DNA from: Roseiarcus sp963751165
Lineage (GTDB): Bacteria; Pseudomonadota; Alphaproteobacteria; Rhizobiales; Beijerinckiaceae
Direction: 5' to 3'
Length of the DNA: 64,000 nucleotides
Assembly (NCBI GenBank): GCA_963751165.1
Contig: CAVVTP010000013.1
Coordinates: 105,758-169,757 of the forward strand
Made by a program: the position numbers and the translations under genes. The first letter of the stretch is position 1. Every line of letters begins with the position of its first letter. This document shows positions 17,303 to 26,440 of this stretch, piece after piece. The notes under the pieces are model-generated. The model was not told where the DNA came from. It worked only from the letters and a program-made list of their open reading frames with translations, and did no database searches.

Positions 17303-18145
17303 CTATCCCCAGAGCCGCGGCGGCGCGCCCCCGCCGAGCGCCAGAATGGATGCGATCAGCGTTTCGCGCAATCGGCTCGGCGAGGGCGAGACGAGGCGCG
17401 CGGCGACGAGCCCGTCGAACGCGCTCGCCCCCGCTTCCACCCCCTCGCCGTTGGCCTCGAGCGCCGCCCGTAGATCGGGCAGGCGCGCCCCGACGTTGGG
17501 CGCCGCGGCGACAATCGTCGCGACAGCCCGCGCTCCCGCACCGACCGCGACGCGGTCGAGCGCCGCAGCGGCGTGGTCGAGCCTCGTTTCGTCGGCGAAG
17601 ACGAGCTTCCCGTCTCGCCGGATGCGCCAGGAGTCGCCGAGGCAGGCGTCGATCGCGGTCTCGCCCATCGCGAGGCGGCCGAAGACGAGGCTCTCGACCA
17701 GGAGAAGTTCGGCCTCGGCGGCCATGTCGACCGAAAGCTTCCGCTCGAGGCGGGCTCCGCCGAATAGAAGCGTTTCCTGCGGCAGCCAGAGGAGCCGCGC
17801 GGCCGGGGCGACCGACAGGCGGGTCTCGAGGCGGGCGGCCGGGCCGTCGGTGCGGTAGATTTTCTCGGCCGCGGGCGTCGTCGCCGCGACTTCCGCGCCC
17901 TCGTTCAGCGTGAGTTCGATGCGCAAATCGTCGCCGCCGGCGACGCCGCCGCCGGTGTTGACGATCACCACCTCGCATGGGCTCGTCGAACGGGGAAAGC
18001 GCCAGCGCAGGCCGCCCGTCTCATAGAGGCGCGAGGGCGCGGTGCGCCGGGCCGCCCGTTCGAAGGTCGCGCGGGCTATCGCCTGCGCCCGCTGGCGGGC
18101 GCGGGGATCGAGCGCCGCCTCGACCGTCCGGCGGGAATCCGTCAT
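17303..18145 (-). CDS. ureD: Urease accessory protein UreD
   Basis: The 280-residue product resembles UreD/UreH, the scaffold on which UreF and UreG assemble for nickel insertion into apo-urease. Family features are GLRWRFPRSTSPCEVVIVNTGGGVAGGD, a beta-rich core with ATTPAAEKIYRTDG, LLWLPQETLLFGGARLERKL and FADETRLDH. The ATG at 18145 lies 12 bases from the divergent EamA gene start, so both promoters must overlap. ureAB follows 259 bases downstream, further apart than usual for a ureD-ureA pair. The intervening sequence contains GGAAT/ATTCC-rich repeats and no gene. Confidence 0.9.
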   Translation of the reverse strand: MTDSRRTVEAALDPRARQRAQAIARATFERAARRTAPSRLYETGGLRWRFPRSTSPCEVVIVNTGGGVAGGDDLRIELTLNEGAEVAATTPAAEKIYRTDGPAARLETRLSVAPAARLLWLPQETLLFGGARLERKLSVDMAAEAELLLVESLVFGRLAMGETAIDACLGDSWRIRRDGKLVFADETRLDHAAAALDRVAVGAGARAVATIVAAAPNVGARLPDLRAALEANGEGVEAGASAFDGLVAARLVSPSPSRLRETLIASILALGGGAPPRLWG

Positions 18146-18157
18146 TGTGGAGGCTTC

Positions 18158-19030
18158 ATGACAGAATCCGCGCCGCTGACCTGGGGAGTCCTGGCCGCAG
18201 TCCTCGGGGCGGCGCTTCTTCATGCGCTGTGGAATTCGCTCGTCAAGAGCGCCGACGACAAATTCCTCGCCTCCGCATTCGTCGCCCTGTGGGCTGGCGT
18301 TGCGGCTTTTCTGGCCGGGCTGGCGCTGCCGCGGCCTGCGCCGGCGGCCGCGCCCTTCATTGCGGCCTCCGCGATCATCCATATCCTGTATTTCGTGCTC
18401 GTCGGGCGGCTCTACCGCAACGCCGACCTGTCCGTCGCCTATCCAATGATGCGCGGCGCGGCGCCGCTGATCGCAGCGGCGATCGCCTTCGGGGCCCTCG
18501 GCGAGGCGCCCGGGCCGTTCGCCATCCTCGGCGTCGCCCTTCTCGCATGCGGCGTAACCTTGATGGGGGCGAGCGGCCTCAAGCACGGGCGCATTGACAC
18601 GGCGACGCTCGCGGTCGCCCTCGCCAACGCCCTCGTCATTGCGGTCTATTCCGTGATCGACGGCGAAGGCGCCCGGATTTCAGGGCGCGGCGCATTGTTC
18701 GCGTTCGCCTACAACGCCTGGGCGGACGCGCTGACCGCCATCGCCTATGCGCCGATCGTCTTTGCTTTGCGCGGGCGCGCGGCCGTCCCTGCCTTCGTCG
18801 CCTCGTGGCGGCGCGGAATCATCGGCGAACTCGCCGCCTTCCTCGGCTACGCGATCGTGGTCTGGGCGATGACGCGCGCGCCGATCGCCGTCATCGCCGC
18901 CCTGCGCGAAACCTCGGTCCTGTTCGCCGCGCTGATCGGCGTGACTCTGCTCGGCGAACCTTTCCGCCCGCAACGGGCGGCAGCGGCCCTCGTCATTGTC
19001 CTCGGCGTGGTCGCCTTGCGGCTCGGGTGA
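18158..19030 (+). CDS. EamA/DMT-family inner-membrane transporter
   Basis: The 290-residue protein has ten predicted membrane helices in two EamA halves. Landmarks are LLHALWNSLVKSADDK in helix 1, the VAYPMMRGAAPLIAAAIAF helix in the first half and the ALRETSVLFAALIGVTLLGE motif in the second, followed by AAALVIVLGVVALRLG. Proteins of this family export amino acids or other metabolites. The start at 18158 is 12 bases from the divergent ureD start. It is not usually part of urease clusters, so the proximity need not mean a functional link. The substrate is unknown. Confidence 0.88.
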   Translation: MTESAPLTWGVLAAVLGAALLHALWNSLVKSADDKFLASAFVALWAGVAAFLAGLALPRPAPAAAPFIAASAIIHILYFVLVGRLYRNADLSVAYPMMRGAAPLIAAAIAFGALGEAPGPFAILGVALLACGVTLMGASGLKHGRIDTATLAVALANALVIAVYSVIDGEGARISGRGALFAFAYNAWADALTAIAYAPIVFALRGRAAVPAFVASWRRGIIGELAAFLGYAIVVWAMTRAPIAVIAALRETSVLFAALIGVTLLGEPFRPQRAAAALVIVLGVVALRLG

Positions 19031-19044
19031 CCGCTCCGATCCCG

Positions 19045-20667
19045 TCAGGACCGGCAATGGCGAAGAAGGTCGACCTCTGCGCTCGGGCAGGGCGGATCGA
19101 GCACGGGCGCGTAAGGATCGGCGACACGGTAGAGCTCGTAGGCCTGGATCGGCTGGCCGGCGCGGCGGCGCTCGAGCCGGCCGGCGGGCTCGACGGTACG
19201 GAAGCGCATCCGGAGGACGAGATCGTAGCGCCGACCCGCTTCGGCCAGCGCGAGGCCCGGCCGGGCGAACAAGTTCTCCGGCGGGGACGGCTCGAAAATC
19301 CAGCGGATCCGCTGTTCGGGCTGGACGATAGCGATCGATGGATCGCCATAGAACCTCATCAGAGAAGTGAGCGCATAGCCTTGCGTCAGGACATAGGGCG
19401 CGCCCTCGGCTTTGGCGCGGGCGTCGAGATCGCGGGCGAGATCGCCAAAGCCCTCGAGCCGAACGGTCGGGTCGGCGGCGCCGAGAGGCAGAAAGCCAGT
19501 CTCCGCTTCGGCGAATGCGAGAATCATGGCGGCGAGGCCGAGCGGCGAGGCCCACAGGGCCGCTTTGGCGACCGCGCCTTTGACGCCCAAAGCGCCGGCG
19601 CGGCGCGCGGCCGCGACCCAGTCAGCCGCAAGCACCGCCGCGGCGGGAAAAAGCGGCGCGAGCCAATTGCCTTGCACCCGGTCGTGCAGCGCATGGAAGA
19701 AGAAATAGATCGCGGCCGGAGCGATCGTGCTGACGAGAATGCGCCGCGCCTCGTCGGCCGAGCCCGGCTTGACGGGCCGGCGCCAGGGGACGGCCGCGGC
19801 CGCCAACGCAAAAGGCGCAAACACGAGCGGGTTCATGAGCCCGATCTGCGCCGCGACGAACTCGACCACATAGAAGGGTTCGAACCCGTGCGGCGGCGCT
19901 CGGCCGAGCTGCTTGACGAAGGTCGCCCAGCCGTGTTCGGCGTTCCAGGCGACAAAGGGGGCGAAGATCGCCGCCGCGATCGCGAGCGCCGCGACGGAGG
20001 CGGGAGAGGCGAGCCACCGCCTCATCGAAGGCGCAGTCACGAAGGCGACGGCGACTCCCGCGGCGAAAAAGGCGGCGGTGAATTTCAACTCCAGCATGAG
20101 CCCGAGGGCGAGGCCGATCGCGAGAAGCCATCGCGCCTTGCCGCTTCGCCACAGCTCGACGAGCGCCGTGAGGCCGAGGGTCCAGAACACGACGAGCGGC
20201 GCATCGGGAGTCGCGAAAAGGGCCCCCGCCATCACCAACGGCATCGCGATCCACATGAGGACGGCGAGGGCCGCGGTCTCCGCCGAGCGGAAGAGACGCC
20301 ATGCGATGACGGCGACGAGCGCCGGCAGGGCGCCGATGAAAAGGAGCGACAGCGCGCGGACGCCAAGCTCCGAGTGGCCGAAAAGGGCGGTCGAGGCTCT
20401 CACCATGAGCGCGACCATTGGCGGATGGTCGAGGTAGCCGAAGGCGAGCGAACGCGACCAGATGGTGTAGTAGGCTTCGTCGAAGGTGAGTTCGAGGCGT
20501 TGTGCGGCGACAGCCTGCATGGCCAGAAGCGCGAAGGATCCGCCGATGGCGAGGGCCGTCAAGAGGGCTGTGCGGGAACGCGCCGAGGGGCGCCCTTCGG
20601 CGACGATAATAGCGTCCCTCACCTCGTCGCCTTTGTCTCTCTCCTGTCCATCGCTCGCCCCTCGCAC
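19045..20667 (-). CDS. ArnT/PMT-like membrane glycosyltransferase
   Basis: The roughly 540-residue integral membrane protein has about ten to twelve hydrophobic helices. It carries the GT-C acidic motif LTFDEAYYTIWSRSLAFGYLDHPP in the first periplasmic loop, as in ArnT and protein O-mannosyltransferases. ATPDAPLVVFWTLGLTALVELW is the next conserved stretch. Such enzymes transfer sugars from polyprenyl-phosphate donors to lipid A, lipids or proteins on the periplasmic side. A GTG at 20667 gives the longest form; a GTG at 20622 is an alternative. It is divergent from an O-antigen-ligase-like gene, consistent with an envelope-polysaccharide role. Donor and acceptor are not known. Confidence 0.85.
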   Translation of the reverse strand: MRGASDGQERDKGDEVRDAIIVAEGRPSARSRTALLTALAIGGSFALLAMQAVAAQRLELTFDEAYYTIWSRSLAFGYLDHPPMVALMVRASTALFGHSELGVRALSLLFIGALPALVAVIAWRLFRSAETAALAVLMWIAMPLVMAGALFATPDAPLVVFWTLGLTALVELWRSGKARWLLAIGLALGLMLELKFTAAFFAAGVAVAFVTAPSMRRWLASPASVAALAIAAAIFAPFVAWNAEHGWATFVKQLGRAPPHGFEPFYVVEFVAAQIGLMNPLVFAPFALAAAAVPWRRPVKPGSADEARRILVSTIAPAAIYFFFHALHDRVQGNWLAPLFPAAAVLAADWVAAARRAGALGVKGAVAKAALWASPLGLAAMILAFAEAETGFLPLGAADPTVRLEGFGDLARDLDARAKAEGAPYVLTQGYALTSLMRFYGDPSIAIVQPEQRIRWIFEPSPPENLFARPGLALAEAGRRYDLVLRMRFRTVEPAGRLERRRAGQPIQAYELYRVADPYAPVLDPPCPSAEVDLLRHCRS

Positions 20668-20792
20668 GGGGGCGAGCCGGGGTCAACGATCCCAGGCCGA
20701 GGCGGGAACCTTCGTCCGAATATGCTATTCACACGAAGGTGTGGCGCCGTTCCCACACCCTCCGTAGAAGCGGCGGCGTATAACGTTCGAGA

Positions 20793-22070
20793 ATGAGCCG
20801 GCCGCGCCTGGCGGGCTCTGGCGCTGCGAGCATGACAACCGGGGTTCGGAAATTCAATTCGAGGAACGTCGCCCGCGACGACGCGGCGGACGCGTCGCGT
20901 TTTTTCTCGCGCATGGGCTACGCCGTCCTCGCCGTCGGCGCTCCGGTCGGCGTCGTCGTCCATCCAATCGCGCTCTTCATCTTCTTTCCAATCGGCGTCG
21001 CGATGATCCTCATGGCGGCGGCGCTCGATGCCAAGCCGGGCTTTCTCGATCGGTTCCTGCGGTCCTTCCAAGCCCCGGCCTTGCTCGCCCTGATCGCCCT
21101 CGTCGCCTGGGCGACCTTGTCTGTCCTGTGGACGCCGTATCCCGTGTCGGCCCTGCAGGAAGTGCTGAAGCTGGCGCTGTTGATCGCGGCGACCCTGGTC
21201 ACGGTGGCCGCGCCGCGCGACAACGCGCGCGCCACCGACCTCTATCTATTCCCGATCGGCGTCGTGCTTCTCATGATTGCCATGGCGGCCAAGGGCCTGT
21301 CCAACGCGCTAACTGGGGCGACGGACGAGACAGGGCTCCAGGCCGGCGGGGTTGCTCTCGCCGTTCTCCTCTTCCCGGCTCTCGGGGGGCTGACGGCGCG
21401 AGGACGCAACGGCTACGCGCGGCTCCTGCTAATCCTTTCGCTCGCGTTCGCCTATATCGATGGATACAGAGCACTGACAGTCGCGCTGTTTGCCGGTTAT
21501 CTGGCGATGTCGTTCTCGATTTCGGATATGACAAGGACGGCCCGCGAGCTGGCGTGGGCGGCTGCGGCGCTTGTCCTCTTGTCTCCGCTCATCCCGGCCT
21601 TCGCCCCGACGGTCGCTGCCTGGATCTTCCACACCAAGCTCGCCCTTCTGCCGCCACCTTACGCGTCCCTATCAGTGGCGGCGGACATATTCACCCACGA
21701 CAAGCTGAGGTTGGTTACCGGTCACGGATTCGAAACCGTCAGCCGGGGAGTTCGCGCGCAGATCCTGCCCGCCCATACGCCGAAAGCGCTAGCGTTCACA
21801 ATTTGGTACGAACTCGGGATCGTCGGCGCGCTTCTAGCCGCGGTTGGCGTCTGGTTCGCCTTCCGCAATCTCGATCGTGCGCCGGCGCGGCTTGCTCCAT
21901 TCATGGCCGCATGCTTCAGCGCGATCGTGGCGCTTTGTTTCGTCAACGTCGATTTCGTCGATATGACGACGACAACCTTGATTGCGGTCGCGATCATCTC
22001 GACCAATGTCGCGGCGCGCAGCCAGTACCGCACGAAGCGTCCCTCGGCCGCGACGCTCGCCAACTTGTGA
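20793..22070 (+). CDS. O-antigen ligase/polymerase-like membrane protein
   Basis: The 425-residue protein has about eleven hydrophobic segments and one larger periplasmic loop. The loop contains TGHGFETVSRGVRAQILPAHTPKALAFTIWYELG, which resembles the Wzy_C/WaaL loop that ends in the HN(x)YL..LxExG-like region. This suggests an O-antigen ligase or polysaccharide polymerase. The ATG at 20793 is used; ATG 20832 is possible. It faces the ArnT-like gene across a 125-base divergent promoter region. Specificity cannot be inferred. Confidence 0.75.
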   Translation: MSRPRLAGSGAASMTTGVRKFNSRNVARDDAADASRFFSRMGYAVLAVGAPVGVVVHPIALFIFFPIGVAMILMAAALDAKPGFLDRFLRSFQAPALLALIALVAWATLSVLWTPYPVSALQEVLKLALLIAATLVTVAAPRDNARATDLYLFPIGVVLLMIAMAAKGLSNALTGATDETGLQAGGVALAVLLFPALGGLTARGRNGYARLLLILSLAFAYIDGYRALTVALFAGYLAMSFSISDMTRTARELAWAAAALVLLSPLIPAFAPTVAAWIFHTKLALLPPPYASLSVAADIFTHDKLRLVTGHGFETVSRGVRAQILPAHTPKALAFTIWYELGIVGALLAAVGVWFAFRNLDRAPARLAPFMAACFSAIVALCFVNVDFVDMTTTTLIAVAIISTNVAARSQYRTKRPSAATLANL

Positions 22071-22119
22071 GCGCGGCCTAGGCGCGCGGAAGGAGGCCCT
22101 TTTCGGACGGGCGGCGGCT

Positions 22120-22431
22120 TCAGCGCTTGCCTGAAAAGCTGATGCTCGGGCGGAAGGTGCGCGGCCGCTTGTACTCCACCACGACAGCGCGTGTGCGGCC
22201 GGTTACCAGGCTCGCCCTTCCTCGCGTCTTCGCGGCCTGCTTCTGGGCGAGCGCCTCCACGTCCTCCACCGGGACGCCCATGAGCGACGCCGCAATCTGC
22301 GCGCGCTGGGCCGGATCGCCAGCGAGGCTCTCGGCCGCGATCAAGGCTTCTTCAATGGTCGGGCTTTCTCGCCGCACGCGACGGACGCCCCACTTTGTCT
22401 TCCAGGTGGTTTCCACCGGAGATCTCCACAT
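22120..22431 (-). CDS. Hypothetical basic protein
   Basis: The 103-residue product begins at ATG 22431 (MWRSPVETTWKTKWGVRRVR). Its helical centre (ESPTIEEALIAAESLAGDPAQRAQIAASLMGVPVEDVEALA) is reminiscent of a small DNA-associated or regulatory protein, and its tail is basic and Ser-rich. I do not recognise a family. The open frame extends upstream to 22542 but there overlaps the end of hpnE. The gene is convergent with the O-antigen-ligase-like gene and lies 49 bases downstream of hpnE on the same strand. Confidence 0.55.
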   Translation of the reverse strand: MWRSPVETTWKTKWGVRRVRRESPTIEEALIAAESLAGDPAQRAQIAASLMGVPVEDVEALAQKQAAKTRGRASLVTGRTRAVVVEYKRPRTFRPSISFSGKR

Positions 22432-22480
22432 CTGTTCCGAAGTGAACGATAGCACATATGTTGCACTGCAGCAAAACAAT

Positions 22481-23779
22481 TCAAGCGGACCGACTAAAGC
22501 TTTTTTCTTTTGACCGATATCCCCTTCGAGAATCCTCGCCAAGCGCCAGTCTCGCCGCCTGTGCGCCCGATTGCACTGAATTTTCGAGGGAGTCGGGGAA
22601 CTCGCGCCCGACGTGACCGCCGGCCAGGAAAACGTTCTGCCAGCGGGTCCGGCACGGCGGCCGGCGAGCGGTCTCCTCGGGCGTTGCGGGGGAGCTTGCG
22701 CGTCGCGATGTCACAATGCGCCAAGCCGGCAGCGCATCGGAAAGGGCCGTCAGAGCCGCGATGCCGAGCCAACATTCGGCGGCGACCCGTTCGCGCGGCG
22801 CGTCGAGCCGGGCGGCGGCGTCCTTGATCGTGACCGACAGGCGATCGTGATAGGCGAAGAGCCAGTCGAACGGCCCGTTGAGCGCTGCGGTCAGCGTCGG
22901 CGTGCGCGCCGGCGGAGAATGAGCGAAGTGTACGGTCAAACTCGCTGAGGCGCTGGTCGGCGCATGGACGTCCGGGACGAGACCGGCGGTCACAGACCAT
23001 GGAGTCGCCAGAATCAACGCGTCGCGCGGGCCGAGATCGATTCTGTCGTGTTCGAACTCGAGCGACTTCAGGCGTTCCGGCCCAAAGTCGAGCGCCACCA
23101 GCCGTCGCTCGAACCGAATCGCCGCGCCGAGGCGCAGCAGATTGCGAGTAAGCGGCTCCACGAAAGCGCGTCCGAAGCCGCTGTCAGGGGTGAGCACCCG
23201 CATTCCTGCGCCGCCTGCAAAAAGGATCCTGCGCAACAGCGAGCCCGCGAGCTCCGCCGAAGCGGCCTCTGGTGCGGCATTGAGCGCTGCCATGGTCAGC
23301 GGGCGCAACAATTTCTCATACGCGAAATTTCGCGGCGCCACGCTGGCGATTGTCGCGCCCGAGGGAGCCGAGATCAGCCGCCGGGCCGCCCAAAAATCCG
23401 AAAACCTCAAGCTGGAGCCTCGCCGTTTTCCGCTGAGCAGCCACCACGGCGCCCGACCCATGTTGGGTCGCAAGCGCCATCGCTCGCCCGTCGCAAAATC
23501 GGCGAAGGCGACCCCAGGTTCCGCCTCTTCCCGCCATTCGCCTCGTGCGCCAACGGATTCGATCAACGAAAGCGACGCAGTCCAGGAAGAAATCAGCGGG
23601 AAATTGCCGGTGTCGAAGTCGAGCCCGTGCGCGTCGTCATGAAACGTGCGGCGGCGACCTCCCGGATAAGGCGCGGACTCATGCACCACGACCTCTCGTC
23701 GTCCGTCGACCCCCAGCGCCTGCGCCGCGGCGAGACCTGCCGCGCCCGCGCCGACGATATGAACAACAGGACGCTTCAT
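22481..23779 (-). CDS. hpnE: Hydroxysqualene dehydroxylase HpnE (FAD-dependent)
   Basis: The 432-residue flavoprotein has an N-terminal FAD motif (VHIVGAGAAGLAAAQALG), APYPGGRRRTFHDD and LDFDTGNFPLISSW. It also has the HpnE-typical stretch FATGERWRLRPNMGRAPWWLLSGKRR and YEKLLRPLTMAALNAAPEAASAELAGSLL, ending with NVFLAGGHVGREFPDSLENSVQSG. HpnE reduces hydroxysqualene to squalene, the last step of the HpnCDE route that feeds hopanoid synthesis in many alphaproteobacteria. The ATG at 23779 directly starts the FAD strand. hpnC, hpnD and shc are not adjacent, so the set is split in this genome. Confidence 0.8.
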   Translation of the reverse strand: MKRPVVHIVGAGAAGLAAAQALGVDGRREVVVHESAPYPGGRRRTFHDDAHGLDFDTGNFPLISSWTASLSLIESVGARGEWREEAEPGVAFADFATGERWRLRPNMGRAPWWLLSGKRRGSSLRFSDFWAARRLISAPSGATIASVAPRNFAYEKLLRPLTMAALNAAPEAASAELAGSLLRRILFAGGAGMRVLTPDSGFGRAFVEPLTRNLLRLGAAIRFERRLVALDFGPERLKSLEFEHDRIDLGPRDALILATPWSVTAGLVPDVHAPTSASASLTVHFAHSPPARTPTLTAALNGPFDWLFAYHDRLSVTIKDAAARLDAPRERVAAECWLGIAALTALSDALPAWRIVTSRRASSPATPEETARRPPCRTRWQNVFLAGGHVGREFPDSLENSVQSGAQAARLALGEDSRRGYRSKEKSFSRSA

Positions 23780-23960
23780 GGCCGTCTGCTTGTTTCCCCG
23801 GCGACGATCGTCGCGGCGACGAATCGCGGATGCAAACGCTAGGACGCCATGCGACCGAGAGAAAGATGTCAACCTTGGGTCGCCCTGACCTGCCCTCCCT
23901 CCACAGGACTCGCAATGGGAGGAAAAATATCGGATCTACCGGCCAGGGGCAGGGAGAGAC

Positions 23961-24917
23961 ATGCCAATCATGCGAGACCCGGCGCGCTTTGCCGCCGGGA
24001 CATTCGGACCTAACCCCGGCGCAACCGAAGCGCCGTGCTGGTACGTTGGCGTCGACGGCGGCGCGACCCGGTGTCGCGCGCGGATCCGCGACGCCCGCGG
24101 TTCGGTCCTGGCGGAGGCTGAGGGCGACGCCGCCAATATCCATGTCGACTTCGCCTCCGCCGTCGCGGTCATGCGCTCGGTCGTCGGCGAAGTCCTGCGC
24201 AAAGCAGGAATCGGGGCGGGCGGCAGACTCCGCGTCGCGGTCGGGCTCGGGCTTGCCGGACTCAGCGACGCGGCCGACGCGGCCTCTGTCGTAGAGGCGT
24301 TCGAGGGCTACGCCTTGGCTCGCGCCGCCAATGACGCGACGACCGCGTGCATCGGCGCCCACGCAGGCGCCGATGGCGGGCTCGTCATCGCCGGCACCGG
24401 ATCGGCGGCGATCGCCCGAGTCGCCAGATCCGAGACCATTGTCGGCGGCCGCGGCTTCGCGCTCGGTGACGGTGGCTCCGGCGCGCATGTCGGGCTCGAC
24501 GCGCTGCGCGCCGCGACGCTGGCCGTCGACGGTCTCGGGCCCCGGACGGAGTTGACCGACGAAATCCTGGCCGCATTCGATGGCGATGTTGTCCGGATGG
24601 CCCGCTGGGCTCGAACCGCGAAGCCCGGCGACTACGGCTCCTTCGCTCCTAGCGTCTTTCGTTGCGCCGCAAAGGCCGATCCCATCGCGCTCGCGATCGC
24701 CGCCTCGGCCGCGCTTGCGATCGACGCGCTGGTCCGCCGAGTCGCGGCGCTGGGCGCTGACAAAGTCGCGCTGGTCGGCGGCGTCGGGGAGGCTCTCCGC
24801 CCCTACCTCGGTCACGACGTCGCTCGGCTGCTGCGACAACCGCTGTACGACGCCGCGGACGGCGCGATCCTGATGGCGGGCGGCGCCGTCGCTGCCGGGA
24901 GGGAAGCCAAGCAATGA
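23961..24917 (+). CDS. BadF/BadG-family ATPase, probable N-acetylglucosamine kinase
   Basis: The 318-residue product belongs to the ASKHA fold family that includes eukaryotic-type GlcNAc kinases. It shows the phosphate-1 motif WYVGVDGGATRCRARI, the GLAGLSDAAD segment, the adenosine/phosphate-2 region GLVIAGTGSAAIA and GFALGDGGSGAHVGLDALRA. Its stop overlaps the nagA start (ATGA), so the two are co-translated. Together they would convert GlcNAc to GlcNAc 6-phosphate and then to glucosamine 6-phosphate, for amino-sugar catabolism or peptidoglycan recycling. The kinase substrate is inferred mainly from the nagA coupling. Confidence 0.8.
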   Translation: MPIMRDPARFAAGTFGPNPGATEAPCWYVGVDGGATRCRARIRDARGSVLAEAEGDAANIHVDFASAVAVMRSVVGEVLRKAGIGAGGRLRVAVGLGLAGLSDAADAASVVEAFEGYALARAANDATTACIGAHAGADGGLVIAGTGSAAIARVARSETIVGGRGFALGDGGSGAHVGLDALRAATLAVDGLGPRTELTDEILAAFDGDVVRMARWARTAKPGDYGSFAPSVFRCAAKADPIALAIAASAALAIDALVRRVAALGADKVALVGGVGEALRPYLGHDVARLLRQPLYDAADGAILMAGGAVAAGREAKQ

Positions 24918-26065
24918 GAGTGTTCACTGGCGCCCGTCTGTTCGACGGCGAACGGTTTCTCGACGATCACGCGCTCGTTGTCGACGGCGGCTCGATTCGC
25001 GGGCTCGTCGATCTCGAGGACCGCCCGCGCGGCGGGGAAGAAATCGATCTCGGCGGCGGGGTCCTCGCCCCCGGCTTCATCGACTGGCAGATCAACGGCG
25101 GCGCCGGCGTCCTGTTCAACGCCGAGCCGACGGTTGAGGCGATCGCCAAGATCGCCCGTGCTCACCGGAGCGAGGGGGTGACCGGCTTTTTGCCGACAGT
25201 CGTCACCGACGCGCCGGACGTGCTCGCTGCGGCGCTGACCGCGGCGCGCAAGGCGCATGCCTGCGTGCCCGGCACGCTCGGCGTGCACGTCGAGGGCCCG
25301 TTCATCGATCCGCGCCGCAAGGGCGTGCACCCGCCCGAGTACATCCGTCCGATGCGCGAAAAGGACGCCGAGGAGCTGATCGCCATGCACGCCGCCGCCA
25401 TGGTCGTCACCCTCGCTCCCGCCTCGGCGCCGCTCGAGCTGATTGCGCGGATCGCAAACGCCGGAGTGGTCGTCAGCCTCGGCCATTCGGAGGCGACCGC
25501 CGAGGAGGCCAAGGCGGTGTTCGACGCGGGAGCGCGGGCGGCGACGCATCTCTTCAACGCGATGAGTCAGCTCAGCTCGCGGGCGCCGGGCGTCGTCGGG
25601 GCGGCCCTCGCCGATCCGCGGGTCATCTGCGGCCTTATCGCCGACGGCGAGCACGCCCATGCCGAGGCCTATCGCGTCGCTGTCGCCGCCAAGGGATCGG
25701 GCGGAATCGCGCTTGTCTCCGACGCCATGCCGACCGCGGCCGGCGGTCCGGACGCCTTCGAGCTGCAGGGACGGCGGGTGAGGCGCGTCGGCGCAAAACT
25801 CGTCGACGAGAACGGCACGCTTGCCGGAGCCGCGATCACCATGCGCGACGCCGTACGCTATGTCGCGACGATCCTCGAACTGCCGCTCGCGGCGGCGCTG
25901 ACGATGGCGACGCTGACGCCGGCGCGGCTTTTGGGGCTCGACGACCGGATCGGCCGCCTCGCTCCGGGCTTCGCGGCCGACCTCGTGCATCTGACCGACG
26001 CGCTCGACGTGGCGGGCGTCTGGATGGGCGGGCGCAGCGCCGAGGAGTTCCCGCTGCCGAGCTGA
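24914..26065 (+). CDS. nagA: N-acetylglucosamine-6-phosphate deacetylase
   Basis: The 383-residue amidohydrolase has APGFIDWQINGGAGVLFN (the NagA variant of the usual metal-binding HxH), GVHVEGPFIDPRRKGVH with the metal-binding Glu, SLGHSEATAEEAKAVFDAG and AATHLFNAMSQLSSRAPGVVG with the two metal His. ALVSDAMPTAAGG carries the catalytic Asp. All key residues are present. It deacetylates GlcNAc 6-phosphate to glucosamine 6-phosphate and acetate. It overlaps the kinase gene by four bases. No nagB or GlcNAc transporter is in the window. Confidence 0.95.
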   Translation: MRVFTGARLFDGERFLDDHALVVDGGSIRGLVDLEDRPRGGEEIDLGGGVLAPGFIDWQINGGAGVLFNAEPTVEAIAKIARAHRSEGVTGFLPTVVTDAPDVLAAALTAARKAHACVPGTLGVHVEGPFIDPRRKGVHPPEYIRPMREKDAEELIAMHAAAMVVTLAPASAPLELIARIANAGVVVSLGHSEATAEEAKAVFDAGARAATHLFNAMSQLSSRAPGVVGAALADPRVICGLIADGEHAHAEAYRVAVAAKGSGGIALVSDAMPTAAGGPDAFELQGRRVRRVGAKLVDENGTLAGAAITMRDAVRYVATILELPLAAALTMATLTPARLLGLDDRIGRLAPGFAADLVHLTDALDVAGVWMGGRSAEEFPLPS

Positions 26066-26440
26066 CTTTCCTCCAACGGATCGCCGAATTCCTTGGTTGC
26101 AGGGAAATCTGGAGGGAACTTCCCGCCTTTCGGGCCATTTTCGGCAAAACCGGCCAGAAAACTCAAGGATTCAAAGCCGTTCCAGCAAAATTCCCTAATC
26201 GCCCGAGCAGGGAATATTTTCACCGAGCAGGGAATTCGAATTCCCTGATCCTCGGGATGCAGGGATAAATCACGCGGGGCCCGCTCGCGGAGCGCGCTGG
26301 CCCGGCCGCTGACCATACAGGAATAAGAGTCCATTTCCGCCTTGCGGTTCTGGTTAACTCTCGTTCGTCTCTCGGCTTGAACCGATGCCCCGCCCGCCGC
26401 AGAGTGGGCGCCGCCAAAATGCGCCGGGAGGAGAGCCGGT
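26066..26440. repeat. Intergenic GGGAAT/ATTCCC repeat cluster with a 20-base palindrome
   Basis: No gene is supported. The stretch contains many copies of CAGGGAA/TTCCCTG in both orientations, two direct copies of CGAGCAGGGAAT and one perfect palindrome, CAGGGAATTCGAATTCCCTG (26228-26247). That palindrome is flanked by CCGAG and CTCGG and so could form a longer hairpin. Similar GGAAT-rich stretches occur upstream of ureAB (about 17080-17190). This looks like a dispersed intergenic repeat family. It also lies in the promoter region of the P450 gene. Confidence 0.55.

Noticed and set aside
25077..25120. Loss of the metal-binding HxH motif in NagA (DWQING in place of DLHVHG)
   Set aside because: Known NagA proteins, including that of E. 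coli, have Gln/Asn at these positions; the remaining metal and catalytic residues are present.
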